The position numbers and the translations under genes were made by a program. From Cytobacillus oceanisediminis (GTDB lineage Bacteria > Bacillota > Bacilli > Bacillales > Cytobacillaceae), in contig NZ_QGTW01000001.1 in assembly GCF_003182355.1 (NCBI RefSeq), forward strand, positions 1-64,000: 64,000 bases of DNA, in the 5' to 3' direction. Positions 43,616-53,949 of the stretch are shown in pieces; position 1 is the first letter of the stretch, and each line of letters opens with the position of its first letter. The notes beneath the pieces are model-generated. The model did not search any database. It was not told where the DNA came from and worked only from the letters and a program-made list of their open reading frames with translations.

Positions 43616-44728
43616 ATGTATAAGCTTGATACTAAATTGGCACAAATCGGCAACAAAAGCGAGGCAGCAACAGGTGCGGTAAATCCGCCAGTTTATTTTT
43701 CTACGGCATACCGCCATGAAGGCATCGGCCAGTCCACAGGCTTTGATTACAGCCGTACAGGCAATCCTACCCGCCAGCTGCTTGAAAAAGCAATTGCAGA
43801 CCTGGAAGAAGGAGATCAGGGATATGCCTGCAGTTCGGGAATGGCTGCTATTCTTACGATTCTTTCGCTCTTTAAATCAGGAGATGAGTGGATTGTATCC
43901 AAGGATTTATACGGAGGTACATATAGGCTGCTTGAGCAAGGCTTCAAGAAATGGGGCCTTCGGAGTAAATATGTGAATACAAGCAACCCGGAACAGATTG
44001 AAAACCTAATTACAGAAAATACAAAGGCGATTTTTCTTGAAACGCCAACCAACCCGCTCATGGAACAAACAGATATTAAGAAAACAGCTGAAATTGCGAA
44101 GCGGCATAATATTCTCTTAATTGTTGATAACACATTTTATACCCCTCTCCTCCAGCAGCCGTTAAAGCTTGGTGCTGATATTGTAATCCATAGTGCCACG
44201 AAATACCTGGGCGGTCATAATGACGTTCTTGCCGGATTAATTGTTGCAAAAGGAAAAGAATTATGTGAATTACTGGCCATGAACCATAACGCTGCCGGAG
44301 CCGTATTAAGCCCTTTTGATTCCTGGTTATTGATTAGAGGAATGAAAACTCTTTCCCTTCGAATGGAGCGGCATGAAAAGAATGCAAAGGAATTGGTGGA
44401 GTTATTAACAGATCATGATGCGGTCACAGACGTTTTGTATCCAGGCAATGGCGGAATGATTTCTTTCCGGATCAAAGATGAATCTTGGGTAAACCCATTC
44501 CTGCAAAGCCTTTCACTTATTTCTTTTGCGGAAAGCCTAGGAGGTGTGGAGAGTTTCATTACATATCCAGCGACACAAACACATGCTGATATCCCTGAAG
44601 AAATTCGAATTGAGACAGGTGTATGCAACAGACTCCTTCGTTTCTCTGTTGGCATTGAAAATTCTGAAGACTTAAAGGCAGATCTGAAGCATGCTTTTGC
44701 AAGTGTTTTAAAGGAGGTTGTACGATGA
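43616..44728 (+). CDS. metI: cystathionine gamma-synthase / O-acylhomoserine sulfhydrylase
   Basis: This 370-residue PLP enzyme of the Cys/Met-metabolism family makes cystathionine (or homocysteine) from an acyl-homoserine. The cofactor lysine lies in IHSATKYLGGHND at about residue 196. The active-site stretches YSRTGNPTRQLLE and SSGMAAI are also visible. It is the first gene after the SAM riboswitch and overlaps metC by four bases (ATGA). Orthology to B. subtilis MetI is supported by gene order. AAGGGGTG precedes ATG 43616. Confidence 0.92.
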   Translation: MYKLDTKLAQIGNKSEAATGAVNPPVYFSTAYRHEGIGQSTGFDYSRTGNPTRQLLEKAIADLEEGDQGYACSSGMAAILTILSLFKSGDEWIVSKDLYGGTYRLLEQGFKKWGLRSKYVNTSNPEQIENLITENTKAIFLETPTNPLMEQTDIKKTAEIAKRHNILLIVDNTFYTPLLQQPLKLGADIVIHSATKYLGGHNDVLAGLIVAKGKELCELLAMNHNAAGAVLSPFDSWLLIRGMKTLSLRMERHEKNAKELVELLTDHDAVTDVLYPGNGGMISFRIKDESWVNPFLQSLSLISFAESLGGVESFITYPATQTHADIPEEIRIETGVCNRLLRFSVGIENSEDLKADLKHAFASVLKEVVR

Positions 44729-45903
44729 GTAAAGATCATTCAATGAGTTTCGAAACTAAATTGCTGCACAATAATCAAAAATATGATCCTGAAACTGGTG
44801 CTGTAAGTGTACCTATTCAGCATGCATCCACTTTCCATCAAAAGGATATCGATACTTTCGGAAAATACGATTACAGCCGCAGCTTAAATCCAACAAGGGA
44901 AGCCCTGGAAGAAGTAATCGCCGAACTTGAAGAAGGAACCAGGGGCTTTGCCTTCTCTTCCGGAATGGCTGCGATTTCTACTGCCTTCCTCCTCTTGTCC
45001 AAGGGTGACCATGTTGTCATTACCGAAGATGTGTATGGAGGCACCTTCCGTATGGTAACAGAAGTATTGACACGTTTTGGGATTGAACATACATTCGTTG
45101 ATATGACCAATCTGGAAGAAGTAAAGGCTGCGGTCCGTCCAAATACAAAGGTATTTTATGTGGAGACTCCTTCCAACCCATTATTGAAAGTGACAGATAT
45201 TAGGGCTATTAGTTCTCTTGCTAAAGAACATGGTGCTCTTACCTTTGTAGACAATACATTCCTTACCCCTGCCCTGCAAAAGCCTCTTGCATTGGGAGCA
45301 GATATTGTCCTTCACAGTGCGACTAAATTTTTATCAGGACACAGTGATGTTGTAGCCGGCCTTGCAGTTGTGAAGGATCCTGGCTTGGCTGGCAGTCTGG
45401 CGTTCCTGCAGAATTCCTTCGGTGCTGTTTTAGGTGTACAGGATGCCTGGCTTGTACTAAGAGGGATTAAGACCCTTCATGTCCGCCTGGAGCAATCTGT
45501 AAAATCGGCAGAGAAGATTGCCTCTTTCCTTGAAGAGCATCCGTCAATTAAGAAAGTGCATTATCCAGGCCTTGAGGAGCACCCCGGCTATGAGCTCCAG
45601 AAAAAGCAGGCTAAAAACGCAGGTGCCGTCCTTTCCTTTGAGCTTGAAGACGAGCAGGCCTTAAGGATGTTTGTTGGCAATGTGCAAATTCCTGTGTTTG
45701 CAGTGAGCCTTGGTGCAGTTGAATCCATCCTCTCCTACCCTGCAAAAATGTCGCATGCGGCTATGCCTGCGGCGGAAAGAGAGCAGCGCGGAATTACCTC
45801 CAGCCTCCTTCGCCTTTCTGTTGGACTGGAAAATGCAGATGATATTATAGAAGATTTCAAGACAGCATTAACTGCTGCGGAACAAACGAGACAAAAAATT
45901 TAA
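44725..45903 (+). CDS. metC: cystathionine beta-lyase
   Basis: This 392-residue PLP enzyme splits cystathionine to homocysteine, pyruvate and ammonia. The PLP lysine is in [17 protein letters not shown], with [13 protein letters not shown] and SSGMAAIS as in the whole family. It is coupled to metI by ATGA overlap with AAGGAGG before the ATG, and is followed by yitJ 16 bases later. MetI and MetC are close paralogues, and their split of roles is taken from the B. subtilis gene order. Confidence 0.92.
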   Translation: MSKDHSMSFETKLLHNNQKYDPETGAVSVPIQHASTFHQKDIDTFGKYDYSRSLNPTREALEEVIAELEEGTRGFAFSSGMAAISTAFLLLSKGDHVVITEDVYGGTFRMVTEVLTRFGIEHTFVDMTNLEEVKAAVRPNTKVFYVETPSNPLLKVTDIRAISSLAKEHGALTFVDNTFLTPALQKPLALGADIVLHSATKFLSGHSDVVAGLAVVKDPGLAGSLAFLQNSFGAVLGVQDAWLVLRGIKTLHVRLEQSVKSAEKIASFLEEHPSIKKVHYPGLEEHPGYELQKKQAKNAGAVLSFELEDEQALRMFVGNVQIPVFAVSLGAVESILSYPAKMSHAAMPAAEREQRGITSSLLRLSVGLENADDIIEDFKTALTAAEQTRQKI

Positions 45904-45919
45904 CAGCGGGGGTGATGAC

Positions 45920-47770
45920 TTGAATTTCCTTGATAAATTAAAAAATGAAATTATCATAGCTGATGGGGCAATGGGAACTCTGCTATACTCCTATGGTACT
46001 GACAGCTGTTTTGAAGAATTAAATCTATCACAGTCAGAACAAATCCAGCACATTCATGAAGCATATATTAATGCCGGTGCAGGCTTGGTCCAAACAAACA
46101 CATACGCAGCGAATTATCTAAAGCTGCAAAGATACGGACTTGAAGACTCTGTAAAAGAAATCAACAGTGCGGCTGCACGGATTGCTAAAAAAGCTTCCAA
46201 TGGCAAAGCTTATGTGGCAGGTACGATTGGGGGCAATAGAGGCATAAAACCTAATATGGTGTCGCTAGAAGAAATTAAGAGAAGCTTTCGCGAGCAGCTA
46301 TATTGCCTCCTGCTTGAGGGTGTAGATAGTATTTTACTAGAAACCTATTATGATCTTGAAGAGCTGGAAACGGTCCTGGCCATAGCCAGAAAGGAAACCG
46401 ATTTGCCGATTATTGCCCAGGTATCACTTCAGGAAGCAGGTGTACTGCAGGATCAGACACCTATCGCTGACGCTTTTTCAAGGCTTGAAGGCATAGGTGC
46501 GGATGTTGTGGGATTGAATTGCAGACTTGGTCCGCATCATATGCTTAAAACCTTGGAATGCGTACCTCTGCCTAAACATGCATTTCTTTCATCTTATCCT
46601 AATGCCAGCATTCCAGCTTATACGGACGGCAAATTTCATTATGAAGGAGATGCCGATTATTTCCGCCAGTCAGCGAGAGATTTCCACAATCAGGGCGTTA
46701 GGCTTCTTGGAGGCTGCTGCGGGACTACTCCAGCGCACATCAAAGCTTTTGCGGATGAATTAAAAGGGATAGCGCCTCTTGAGGAAAAAGAGGTAAAGGC
46801 GAAAAAAGAAATAATCGTGTCTGAAAAGCCTTCACCATCAAGAGACCTCCCTCCTCTTCAGGAAATTGTGAAGGAAAGGCCATCTGTCATTGTCGAGCTT
46901 GATCCTCCACGGAAGCTGGATACCACACGTTTTTTTGAAGGAGCAAAAGCTTTAAAGGAAGCCGGCATAGACTCCATTACACTGGCAGATAACTCCCTTG
47001 CTTCCCCAAGGGTATGTAATTCCGCTCTGGGATACCTGGTGAAGCAGCAAACAGGCTTGCGTCCACTTGTTCATGTTACCTGCAGGGACAGAAATATTAT
47101 TGGATTGCAATCCCATTTAATGGGTCTGCACGCACTTGGATTAAATGATATATTGGCAGTAACCGGAGATCCTGCTCGAGTCGGCGATTTCCCTGGTGCA
47201 TCTTCTGTTTATGATGTCTCTTCATTTGAACTGATCAGCATGATTAAACAGCTGAATGAAGGCTTATCGGTTTCAGGAAAAGACCTGGGCCAGAAAGCCG
47301 CTTTTTCTGTAGCCGGCGCTTTTAATCCCAATGTCCGCTCACTGGAAAAAGCTGTTGGGCGCCTGGAAAAGAAAATCGACCATGGCGCTGACTATTTCAT
47401 TTCACAGCCCGTTTTCTCAGAAGAAAAATTGCTGGAGATCCATGAAGCGGTCAAGCATTTAAAAGCACCAGTTTATATCGGGCTTATGCCATTGACAGGA
47501 AGCAGAAACGCAGAATTCCTTCATAATGAAGTGCCGGGAATAAAGATTGCAGATAGCATCAGAGACAGAATGGCAGCCTTAAAGGATGATCCCGTACAAG
47601 CTGGCCGGGAAGGTATTGCAATTGCAAAGTCGCTGATTGATGCCGCAGCGGAGCTATTCAACGGAATTTATCTGATTACTCCGTTTATGCGTTATGAAAT
47701 GACTGTTGAACTTTCAAACTACGCACGCGAAAAGACAGAACGGCTTTCAAGGAGGAAACAGCATGCATAA
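45920..47770 (+). CDS. yitJ: bifunctional homocysteine S-methyltransferase / methylenetetrahydrofolate reductase
   Basis: The 616-residue fusion has an N-terminal homocysteine methyltransferase domain (about 1-285). There [20 protein letters not shown] and [12 protein letters not shown] bind zinc and homocysteine. A linker of about 45 residues follows, then an MTHFR domain (about 325-610) with [19 protein letters not shown] and FFISQPVF-like [11 protein letters not shown] for folate and FAD. TTG 45920 starts it, with GGGGGTGATG upstream. The MTHFR half supplies methyl-THF for MetH encoded directly behind, whose start overlaps by eight bases. Confidence 0.93.
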   Translation: MNFLDKLKNEIIIADGAMGTLLYSYGTDSCFEELNLSQSEQIQHIHEAYINAGAGLVQTNTYAANYLKLQRYGLEDSVKEINSAAARIAKKASNGKAYVAGTIGGNRGIKPNMVSLEEIKRSFREQLYCLLLEGVDSILLETYYDLEELETVLAIARKETDLPIIAQVSLQEAGVLQDQTPIADAFSRLEGIGADVVGLNCRLGPHHMLKTLECVPLPKHAFLSSYPNASIPAYTDGKFHYEGDADYFRQSARDFHNQGVRLLGGCCGTTPAHIKAFADELKGIAPLEEKEVKAKKEIIVSEKPSPSRDLPPLQEIVKERPSVIVELDPPRKLDTTRFFEGAKALKEAGIDSITLADNSLASPRVCNSALGYLVKQQTGLRPLVHVTCRDRNIIGLQSHLMGLHALGLNDILAVTGDPARVGDFPGASSVYDVSSFELISMIKQLNEGLSVSGKDLGQKAAFSVAGAFNPNVRSLEKAVGRLEKKIDHGADYFISQPVFSEEKLLEIHEAVKHLKAPVYIGLMPLTGSRNAEFLHNEVPGIKIADSIRDRMAALKDDPVQAGREGIAIAKSLIDAAAELFNGIYLITPFMRYEMTVELSNYAREKTERLSRRKQHA

Positions 47771-50700
47771 ACCAACATTACAGGAACAGCTTAAGAAGAA
47801 AATTTTAATCATGGATGGAGCAATGGGCACCATGCTTCAGAGAGCGAATCTTACAGCGGACGACTTTGGCGGCGAGGAATATGAAGGCTGCAATGAATAC
47901 TTAAATGTGACCGCTCCTGATGTGATTGAACATATACACCTTGAATATTTGAAAGCCGGCGCTGATATTATTGAAACTAATACATTTGGCGCAACAAGCA
48001 TCGTTCTTGCCGACTACGATCTTGAAAACAGGGCTTATGAACTGAATATGAAGGCAACCGAAATTGCCCGTAAAACGGCTGACAGCATCTCTACTCCTGA
48101 TCGGCCAAGATATGTGGCAGGAGCAATGGGACCTACGACTAAAACGTTAAGCGTGACAGGCGGTGCCACTTTTGATGATATGGCGGCAGCTTACGAAGAA
48201 CAAGCACTGGGGTTAATTGACGGCGGCGCCGATCTTCTTCTTTTGGAAACGAGCCAGGATATGCTGAATGTGAAAGCAGGATTTATCGGTATTGAAAAAG
48301 CATTTAAAAAGGCTGGAAAGAAACTTCCTCTAATTGTTTCAGGAACAATTGAACCGATGGGCACTACCCTTGCCGGACAATCAATTGAAGCTTTTTATAT
48401 TTCGCTTGAACACATGAATCCCCTTGCGGTTGGACTTAACTGTGCGACAGGTCCGGAATTCATGCAGGACCATATCCGTTCCCTCTCCGGACTGGCAACC
48501 ACTGCAGTTAGCTGTTACCCCAATGCAGGATTGCCTGATGAGGAAGGACAGTACCATGAAACACCGGAATCACTTGCGAGCAAGCTTGCCGGTTTTGCCA
48601 AGGAAGGATGGCTGAATATTGTCGGGGGCTGCTGCGGGACTACGCCTGAACACATACAGGCTATAGCTGAATCCGTAAAGGATTATAACCCTCGTACATT
48701 TGAAGAAAACTTGCTTCACAAAGTTTCCGGCATTGAGCCGCTTATATATGATGATCCAACTTTAAGGCCAATTATGGTCGGAGAGCGTACAAACGTTATC
48801 GGCTCCCGTAAATTTAAAAGGCTGATTGCTGAAGGGAAATTTGAAGAAGCTGCCGAGATTGCCCGTGCTCAAGTAAAAGGCGGAGCGCATGTCATTGATA
48901 TATGCCTTGCCGATCCGGACCGGGAAGAAATGCAGGATGTAGAAAACTTCATGAAGGAATTAGTGAAAAAAATCAAGGCTCCGCTCGTGATCGATTCAAC
49001 AGATGAAATGGTGATCGAGAAAGCCCTCACTTATTCACAGGGAAAAGCGATTATTAATTCGATTAATCTGGAAGATGGCGAAGAGAGATTTGAGGCTATC
49101 GTTCCACTCATTCACCGCTATGGAGCTGCTGTTGTTGTTGGGACGATTGATGAAGAAGGCATGGGTGTTACAGCTGAAAGAAAACTTGAAATCGCTAAAC
49201 GCTCTTATGATCTTCTTGTGAATAAATACAATATCCCGCCTGAGGATCTGATTTTTGACCCGCTCGTCTTCCCTGTCGGTACAGGCGATGAACAATATAT
49301 CGGCTCGGCTAAGGCTACTGTTGATGGAATCAGACTTATCAAAGAAGAATTTCCGGAAGTTCAAACCATTTTGGGGATCAGTAATGTATCTTTCGGCCTC
49401 CCTCCTGTCGGCCGGGAAATTCTAAATTCCGTATTTCTGTATCACTGTACACAAGCCGGCCTTGATTACGCCATAGTGAATACGGAGAAGCTTGAAAGAT
49501 TTGCTTCCATTACAAAGGAAGAAGTCGCAATGGCAGAAAAGCTGCTATTTGAAACGACGGATGAATCTCTTGCAGTTTTCACTGATTTTTATCGTGATAA
49601 GAAGAAAGAAAGCAAAAGCGTCCTGCCTGATATGACTCTCGAGGAGCGCCTTGCCTATTATATTTTAGAGGGCACGAAAGAAGGTTTGATTCCAGATCTT
49701 GACTTGGCCCTGGAACAATACCCTGCCCCTCTTGATATCATCAATGGCCCTTTAATGAACGGAATGAAGGAAGTTGGCAGACTATTTAACGATAATCAGC
49801 TAATTGTCGCGGAGGTTCTGCAAAGTGCCGAGGTTATGAAGGCATCTGTTGCTTACCTTGAACCATATATGGAAAAGGACGCTGCCCAGTCATCTTCCAA
49901 AGGGAAAATTGTCCTGGCCACGGTTAAAGGCGATGTGCATGACATTGGCAAAAACCTGGTTGATATTATTTTAAGCAATAACGGATATGAAGTAGTTGAT
50001 TTAGGGATTAAAGTCTCCCCTGCAGATTTAATTGAAACGATTAAAAGAGAAAAGCCAGATATGGTTGGCTTATCTGGTTTGCTGGTTAAGTCAGCACAGC
50101 AGATGGTCATCACGGCGCATGATATGAAACAGGCTGGCATCAATGTCCCTATATTAGTAGGAGGTGCAGCTCTTTCAAGGAAGTTCACTGACACAAAAAT
50201 ATCCAAGGAATATGACGGGCTTGTCTTGTATGCCAAGGATGCCATGAACGGTCTTTCTTTAGCCAACCAGCTTCAGGAGCCGGAAGAAGCTGAAAAGCTG
50301 AAGGTCCAGCAGGCTGAAAAACAGGCTGCTGCACTTAATGCAGTACCTTTTGACCGAGGATCCGTTGCTGTGGCAGTAAAGCCGAAGCCAACGGTTAGCA
50401 CAAAAGCGCCAGTGTTTGTTCCAAAGGATCTTAAACGCCATTTGTTAAAGACGTATTCTCTTTCTCATATCGAACCGTATATTAATAAACAAATGCTGAT
50501 TGGTCATCATCTTGGATTAAAAGGAAACCTTCAAAAGCTTCTTGCTGAAGGTGATGAAAAGGCCATTAAAGTAAACACAATGGTTGATGAACTGATTACT
50601 GAATCAAAAGAGAAAAACTGGATTGACCCTAAGGCAGTTTATCAATTCTTCCCTGCCCAATCGGATGGCGATAAGGTTCATATCTATGCTGAAGATCAGA

Positions 50701-51209
50701 CTACTATCATAGAAACATTTGAGTTCCCGCGCCAGGAAACGGAGCCGTTTTTATGCCTGGCAGACTTTTTAAAGTCCAAAGAAAGCGGCCAAATGGATTA
50801 TGTTGCATTCTTTACTGTTACTGCCGGTAGAGGTATTCGGGAGGTAGCTGACCGATTAAAAGAGGAAGGCAGATTCCTGGAAAGCCATGCCTTGCAGTCG
50901 CTTGCCCTTGAATCAGCAGAAGGATTTGCCGAGTTAATCCATCGTCAAATACGTGATCGCTGGGGCTTCCCGGATCCGGTAGAAATGACGATGAAAGACC
51001 GTTTCGCAGCCAAATACCAGGGACAGCGCTTTTCATACGGATATCCGGCCTGCCCAGATCTGGAGGATCAGAAAAAGCTATTCAAGCTTATTCAGCCAGA
51101 AGACATCGGCGTCCACCTAACAGAAGGATGCATGATGGAACCAGAAGCATCTGTTTCTGCGATGGTATTTGCCCATCCGGAAGCCAGATATTTTAATGTA
51201 CTTAGATAG
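47763..51209 (+). CDS. metH: cobalamin-dependent methionine synthase
   Basis: The 1148-residue enzyme makes methionine from homocysteine and methyl-THF with bound B12. Four modules are visible. They are the homocysteine domain ([22 protein letters not shown]), the pterin domain ([16 protein letters not shown], about 340-600), the cobalamin domain (about 640-870, [13 protein letters not shown] with the axial His, and [11 protein letters not shown]), and the C-terminal reactivation domain ([22 protein letters not shown]). ATG 47763 has AAGGAGG upstream and overlaps yitJ by eight bases. No B12-independent MetE is in the window. Confidence 0.95.
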   Translation: MHKPTLQEQLKKKILIMDGAMGTMLQRANLTADDFGGEEYEGCNEYLNVTAPDVIEHIHLEYLKAGADIIETNTFGATSIVLADYDLENRAYELNMKATEIARKTADSISTPDRPRYVAGAMGPTTKTLSVTGGATFDDMAAAYEEQALGLIDGGADLLLLETSQDMLNVKAGFIGIEKAFKKAGKKLPLIVSGTIEPMGTTLAGQSIEAFYISLEHMNPLAVGLNCATGPEFMQDHIRSLSGLATTAVSCYPNAGLPDEEGQYHETPESLASKLAGFAKEGWLNIVGGCCGTTPEHIQAIAESVKDYNPRTFEENLLHKVSGIEPLIYDDPTLRPIMVGERTNVIGSRKFKRLIAEGKFEEAAEIARAQVKGGAHVIDICLADPDREEMQDVENFMKELVKKIKAPLVIDSTDEMVIEKALTYSQGKAIINSINLEDGEERFEAIVPLIHRYGAAVVVGTIDEEGMGVTAERKLEIAKRSYDLLVNKYNIPPEDLIFDPLVFPVGTGDEQYIGSAKATVDGIRLIKEEFPEVQTILGISNVSFGLPPVGREILNSVFLYHCTQAGLDYAIVNTEKLERFASITKEEVAMAEKLLFETTDESLAVFTDFYRDKKKESKSVLPDMTLEERLAYYILEGTKEGLIPDLDLALEQYPAPLDIINGPLMNGMKEVGRLFNDNQLIVAEVLQSAEVMKASVAYLEPYMEKDAAQSSSKGKIVLATVKGDVHDIGKNLVDIILSNNGYEVVDLGIKVSPADLIETIKREKPDMVGLSGLLVKSAQQMVITAHDMKQAGINVPILVGGAALSRKFTDTKISKEYDGLVLYAKDAMNGLSLANQLQEPEEAEKLKVQQAEKQAAALNAVPFDRGSVAVAVKPKPTVSTKAPVFVPKDLKRHLLKTYSLSHIEPYINKQMLIGHHLGLKGNLQKLLAEGDEKAIKVNTMVDELITESKEKNWIDPKAVYQFFPAQSDGDKVHIYAEDQTTIIETFEFPRQETEPFLCLADFLKSKESGQMDYVAFFTVTAGRGIREVADRLKEEGRFLESHALQSLALESAEGFAELIHRQIRDRWGFPDPVEMTMKDRFAAKYQGQRFSYGYPACPDLEDQKKLFKLIQPEDIGVHLTEGCMMEPEASVSAMVFAHPEARYFNVLR

Positions 51210-51211
51210 AG

Positions 51212-51345
51212 AAAAGCAGAGGCGCCATTCGGAACAAGCCAAAAGCCGAGTGTTCCTGTGAAGCGTATTCTAAGGAGGCTTTCCTTAGTGCGCATCGATG
51301 GAGCCAGAAGCAAGCACGTCGAGTCCATAAGGGGCCGGAGCTTGG
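51212..51345. other. palindrome-rich stretch after metH
   Basis: Directly after metH come CGGAACA and TGTTCC (about 51230-51255) and then CTAAGGA-GGCTT-TCCTTAG (about 51281-51300). No T run follows, so the stretch is not a plain terminator. It may be a 3' mRNA structure or the remnant of a repetitive unit. The composition (AAGCAGAGGCG, GGGGCCGGAGCTTGG) is GC-richer than the flanks. Confidence 0.4.
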
Positions 51346-51384
51346 ACATTTATCAAAGTTTATAGTTAACTTTCTCATATTAAA

Positions 51385-51416
51385 AGAAAACCCGGCAGAA
51401 TGAAGCCGGGTTTTTT
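51385..51416 (+). terminator. terminator of the met operon
   Basis: AAAACCCGGC (51387-51396) and GCCGGGTTTT (51405-51414) form a ten-pair stem with six T. Confidence 0.85.
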
Positions 51417-51493
51417 ACTTATGTCGGATGTTTGCGTTTCCCCTTTTAAAACCATTACAATAAATACATACATATCTGAAAGGAGAAATCGTA

Positions 51494-52063
51494 ATGAACG
51501 TCCTATGGGATTTGGATGGCACAATTTTGGATGCATGGCCTACTTTGGTTCAATCTTTTATTCAAATATCGGGAAAAAATCTTGATCCTAATGAAGTCCT
51601 CCCACTGCTAAAAAACGGAAATGCATTCGAGAAGTATGGAGTACCGTCAGAAAAAATAATCGATTTCCGTAAAACGGAAAGAACTTTTAGGCATGAAGAA
51701 AAACCGTTATTTCCATATGTAAGGGATATTTTGGAGCAAAACAATATCAATGTCCTCGTGACACATCGCAATCGCCAATCCACTGAGGAGCTATTGGATT
51801 ATTGGAATCTGGCACCGTATTTTGAAGAAGTCATCTGTCCCGAATTTGACGGCTTCTTCCTAAAGCCACACCCTGAATCCTATGAATATTTGCATCGCCG
51901 GTATCAAATTGATCTCGCAATCGGCGACCAGGACACAGATTTAATTCCGGCCCGGAAAATTGGCATCAGCACCTGTGCTTTCCGCAATCCTAACCCTTAT
52001 GCAGACTATGCGATCGATTGTTACTCGAAATTCGAAACGATCACTTGTAAAGACCGTGGCTAA
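51494..52063 (+). CDS. HAD-superfamily hydrolase
   Basis: This 189-residue phosphatase has all four HAD motifs: WDLDGTILD (nucleophile Asp6), LVTHRN (motif II), KPHPES (Lys, motif III) and IGDQDTDL (motif IV). The small alpha-helical cap between motifs I and II places it with phosphoglycolate-phosphatase-like proteins. The substrate is unknown. AAGGAG precedes ATG 51494. It is a single gene after the met operon terminator. A weak imperfect hairpin (52048-52085) may end it together with the convergent GNAT gene. Confidence 0.85.
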   Translation: MNVLWDLDGTILDAWPTLVQSFIQISGKNLDPNEVLPLLKNGNAFEKYGVPSEKIIDFRKTERTFRHEEKPLFPYVRDILEQNNINVLVTHRNRQSTEELLDYWNLAPYFEEVICPEFDGFFLKPHPESYEYLHRRYQIDLAIGDQDTDLIPARKIGISTCAFRNPNPYADYAIDCYSKFETITCKDRG

Positions 52064-52088
52064 AATATGGAACAGGCCGCGGTTATTC

Positions 52089-52529
52089 TTACATTTTTAT
52101 ATAGCCAGCCAGCCTTTCACCCCATGGAGCAATTCCTTTGTCTGTAAAGCCAGTGCTTTTATATAGCCGATCTGCAGCGATATTGTCCTGGTGATAGCCA
52201 ACATATATCTCCTGGCAGCCAGGGTTATTGCTGATCATTGCTGCGGCTTGGATGAGGGCTTGTTTTCCATATCCTTTTCTTTGAAACTTCTCATCGATCA
52301 TAAAACGGTAAATCCAGTAGTTCCCGTCATCAGGATCAAGTCCAAACATAATAAACCCTATCATCACATCGGTGTAATAGATTCCCATTGCTTTGAATCC
52401 GGGCAAGAATTGCACTTCTGCAATGGAATATAAGTTGGATGCTATGAACCCTTTCTGATGATCCGCTACCTGAAGTCCTATGCACTCCTCCCAATTCTGA
52501 TAAGTAATCTCTTTAAACCTGATTTCCAA
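52089..52529 (-). CDS. GNAT acetyltransferase, BltD-like
   Basis: The 146-residue protein has the GNAT core: IGFIMFGLDPDDGNYWIYRF (strands 4 and 5), DEKFQRKGYGKQAL for acetyl-CoA binding, then YVGYHQDNIAADRLYKSTGF and WGERLAGYI. The motif set resembles spermine/spermidine acetyltransferase BltD of B. subtilis. TTG 52529 is proposed as start because GGGGGCG lies at good distance; another TTG at 52544 overlaps it. The substrate is not certain. Confidence 0.82.
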   Translation of the reverse strand: MEIRFKEITYQNWEECIGLQVADHQKGFIASNLYSIAEVQFLPGFKAMGIYYTDVMIGFIMFGLDPDDGNYWIYRFMIDEKFQRKGYGKQALIQAAAMISNNPGCQEIYVGYHQDNIAADRLYKSTGFTDKGIAPWGERLAGYIKM

Positions 52530-52606
52530 ATAGCACGCCCCCAAAATAACATCCTTTTCCTTCTATTATAATCGACTATGGCCAATGATGCCTGAATTTT
52601 TTGATA

Positions 52607-52638
52607 AAAAAACTGGTGCATGGATTTGCACCAGTTAA
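52607..52638 (-). terminator. terminator of the DUF3889 gene
   Basis: AACTGGTGC and GCACCAGTT (about 52610-52635) form a nine-pair stem with a T run on the minus strand (TTTTTTTATC). Confidence 0.75.
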
Positions 52639-52970
52639 TTGGAGGATTTTCGAGTATTAATGCGGACCACTCTGTCTGTTTTCGGGTCGAATTCAATATC
52701 TATAAATAACCCGAATTCTTTTCCGCCATCTTCAATCCAGAGCTTGAATTTTTCAATGTCGGTTTTTGCTTTCTTCTCCCTGCCCATATGCAAGTAATCA
52801 AGTATTTTAGCGGCAGGATATTTTTCTTTTGCTGTTTTCATGGCAAGTCTTCCCCATTTGGCGTATGCTGGTTCTGGCCTTTCTGCAAATGCCTGTTCTG
52901 TAAACGCCGGCATGCTATATGAAGCTGTTAAAAAAGCCAAGGCCGCAAAACTGACCATTAATTTTTTCAA
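52635..52970 (-). CDS. secreted DUF3889-family protein (YqzG/YhdC-like)
   Basis: The 111-residue protein has a signal peptide (about 1-29, cleavage after AFA) and a small mature domain. The pattern WGRLAMKTAKEKYPAAKILDY and GGKEFGLFIDIEF is typical of DUF3889, known in B. subtilis as YqzG and YhdC. The fold resembles PepSY-like domains, but function is unknown. The start is TTG 52970, with GAGGGT upstream. It is a single gene. Confidence 0.82.
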   Translation of the reverse strand: MKKLMVSFAALAFLTASYSMPAFTEQAFAERPEPAYAKWGRLAMKTAKEKYPAAKILDYLHMGREKKAKTDIEKFKLWIEDGGKEFGLFIDIEFDPKTDRVVRINTRKSSN

Positions 52971-53000
52971 TTTAAACCCTCATTTCAGAAAGTCTGCTTT

Positions 53001-53135
53001 TTAGTATTTGTTTTCTGTCTCTTCTCTCATTCGTTCTTCTTCTTCATCGACGCAGATATAGGCAATTTGCTGTTCCATTAGATGGTGCAGAATATCCTTC
53101 TCATCTGTACAGGCAATGTCTTTTCTTTTTTCCAT
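53001..53135 (-). CDS. small acidic hypothetical protein (44 aa)
   Basis: A 44-residue frame begins at ATG 53135 with GGAGAG before it. The product MEKRKDIACTDEKDILHHLM... continues with EQQIAYICVDEEEE, strongly acidic at the end, with two Cys. It is likely helical. Unknown family. The dispersed-repeat copy at 53181 begins just upstream of it. The Shine-Dalgarno and codon pattern make it plausible. Confidence 0.5.
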   Translation of the reverse strand: MEKRKDIACTDEKDILHHLMEQQIAYICVDEEEERMREETENKY

Positions 53136-53180
53136 TATACTCTCTCCTCTCGTTTGTTAAGATTCAGGTCTTCTTCCTTA

Positions 53181-53293
53181 GGCTCTGTTAAAGCTCATTG
53201 TTGTAATTTGAGCGGAAAGGAGCGAGGCTCCCGAACCCGCCCGGGTTCGCTGAGTTCCTGGAGCGGAAATCAACAGGCAAATTTAACAGAGAC
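53181..53293. repeat. dispersed repeat, copy 7, shortest and with clear terminal inverted repeats
   Basis: GGCTCTGTTAAA (53181-53192) and TTTAACAGAGAC (53282-53293) form a 12-bp terminal inverted repeat with one mismatch. Inside lie AATTTGAGCGGAAAGGAGCG and CTGGAGCGGAAATCAACAGG, words of the family. At 113 bp it has the size and shape of a non-autonomous miniature transposable element. No transposase is encoded. The gene at 53283 ends inside its right arm. Confidence 0.75.
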
Positions 53294-53762
53294 TATTAAA
53301 AAGCTTAGATAAGATCCTTTTATCCACAAAAACAACGTGAAAAACATACATCAAGATAGACTTCAGCATAAACAAAATGAACAGATGGAGCTGTGTGAAG
53401 CGGACGAGCTTCCATATGCCGAGCTTTTTGAACCAATTATAAAAAGGGTAAGAGAAAAAGGCATCAACAATTGCATTCAACAACAAATATAGTAAAGGTT
53501 TTCCATATGTTAATTTTAGAATCCACATGGAACCGGCAAAGAATGGCCCAAGAATCAGGGGCACTTCTCCGCTTAATTTCGGGTGAAGTCTTTCCTTAAT
53601 TGTCCACCATTTGTTCTTTTCTGCTATGGCTCCTTCACATAATATATATAGACCCATAAAGATGGCTGCAGGATAGTACTTTTTAAAATCCCTTTTGCCT
53701 ATGAAAGGAACAGTCATCCAGGAAAGGAGAACCATCAGGATTAAAGTAAACTTCTTTTTCAT
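53283..53762 (-). CDS. hypothetical membrane protein, C-terminus set by a repeat
   Basis: This 159-residue membrane protein has four to five hydrophobic segments (MKKKFTLILMVLLSWMTVPF, AIFMGLYILCEGAI, LILGPFFAGSMWILKL, LLYLLLNAIVDAFFSYPF, LHLFILFMLKSILMYVF). It is a Bacillaceae-type membrane protein that I do not recognise with certainty. ATG 53762 follows AAGGTGGGG. The last codons AGT-CTC-TGT-TAA come from the terminal inverted repeat of the adjacent element, which therefore supplies the stop. The original C-terminus may have been longer. Confidence 0.65.
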   Translation of the reverse strand: MKKKFTLILMVLLSWMTVPFIGKRDFKKYYPAAIFMGLYILCEGAIAEKNKWWTIKERLHPKLSGEVPLILGPFFAGSMWILKLTYGKPLLYLLLNAIVDAFFSYPFYNWFKKLGIWKLVRFTQLHLFILFMLKSILMYVFHVVFVDKRILSKLFNSLC

Positions 53763-53877
53763 CGTACCCCACCTTTTTTTTTAGGTTTCGCCTTTCTGGA
53801 GAGAATTATGCCTTGCGAAATAGAACTAATATGGAAATTTTAATTTGTTTTAAGAAAAGTGTTTTGGAGGTTCCAAT

Positions 53878-53949
53878 ATGTGTAATAGATTAACAATCGT
53901 ACAAGGAGCTGATCAGCATGTTAACGATCTACAAATGCAAGAATTTTAA
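53878..53949 (+). CDS. possible 23-codon upstream reading frame
   Basis: An ATG at 53878 stands behind GGAGG at perfect distance and opens 23 codons (MCNRLTIVQGADQHVN...) that end at 53949, inside the start of the AbrB-like gene. Such an overlapping leader could couple translation of the downstream gene. It could also be chance. The ribosome site AAGGAG of the next gene lies inside it. Confidence 0.3.
   Translation: MCNRLTIVQGADQHVNDLQMQEF

Noticed and set aside
53320..53328. Perfect DnaA box TTATCCACA
   Set aside because: It is solitary and inside a coding sequence (Val-Asp-Lys codons), so chance is the simplest explanation.
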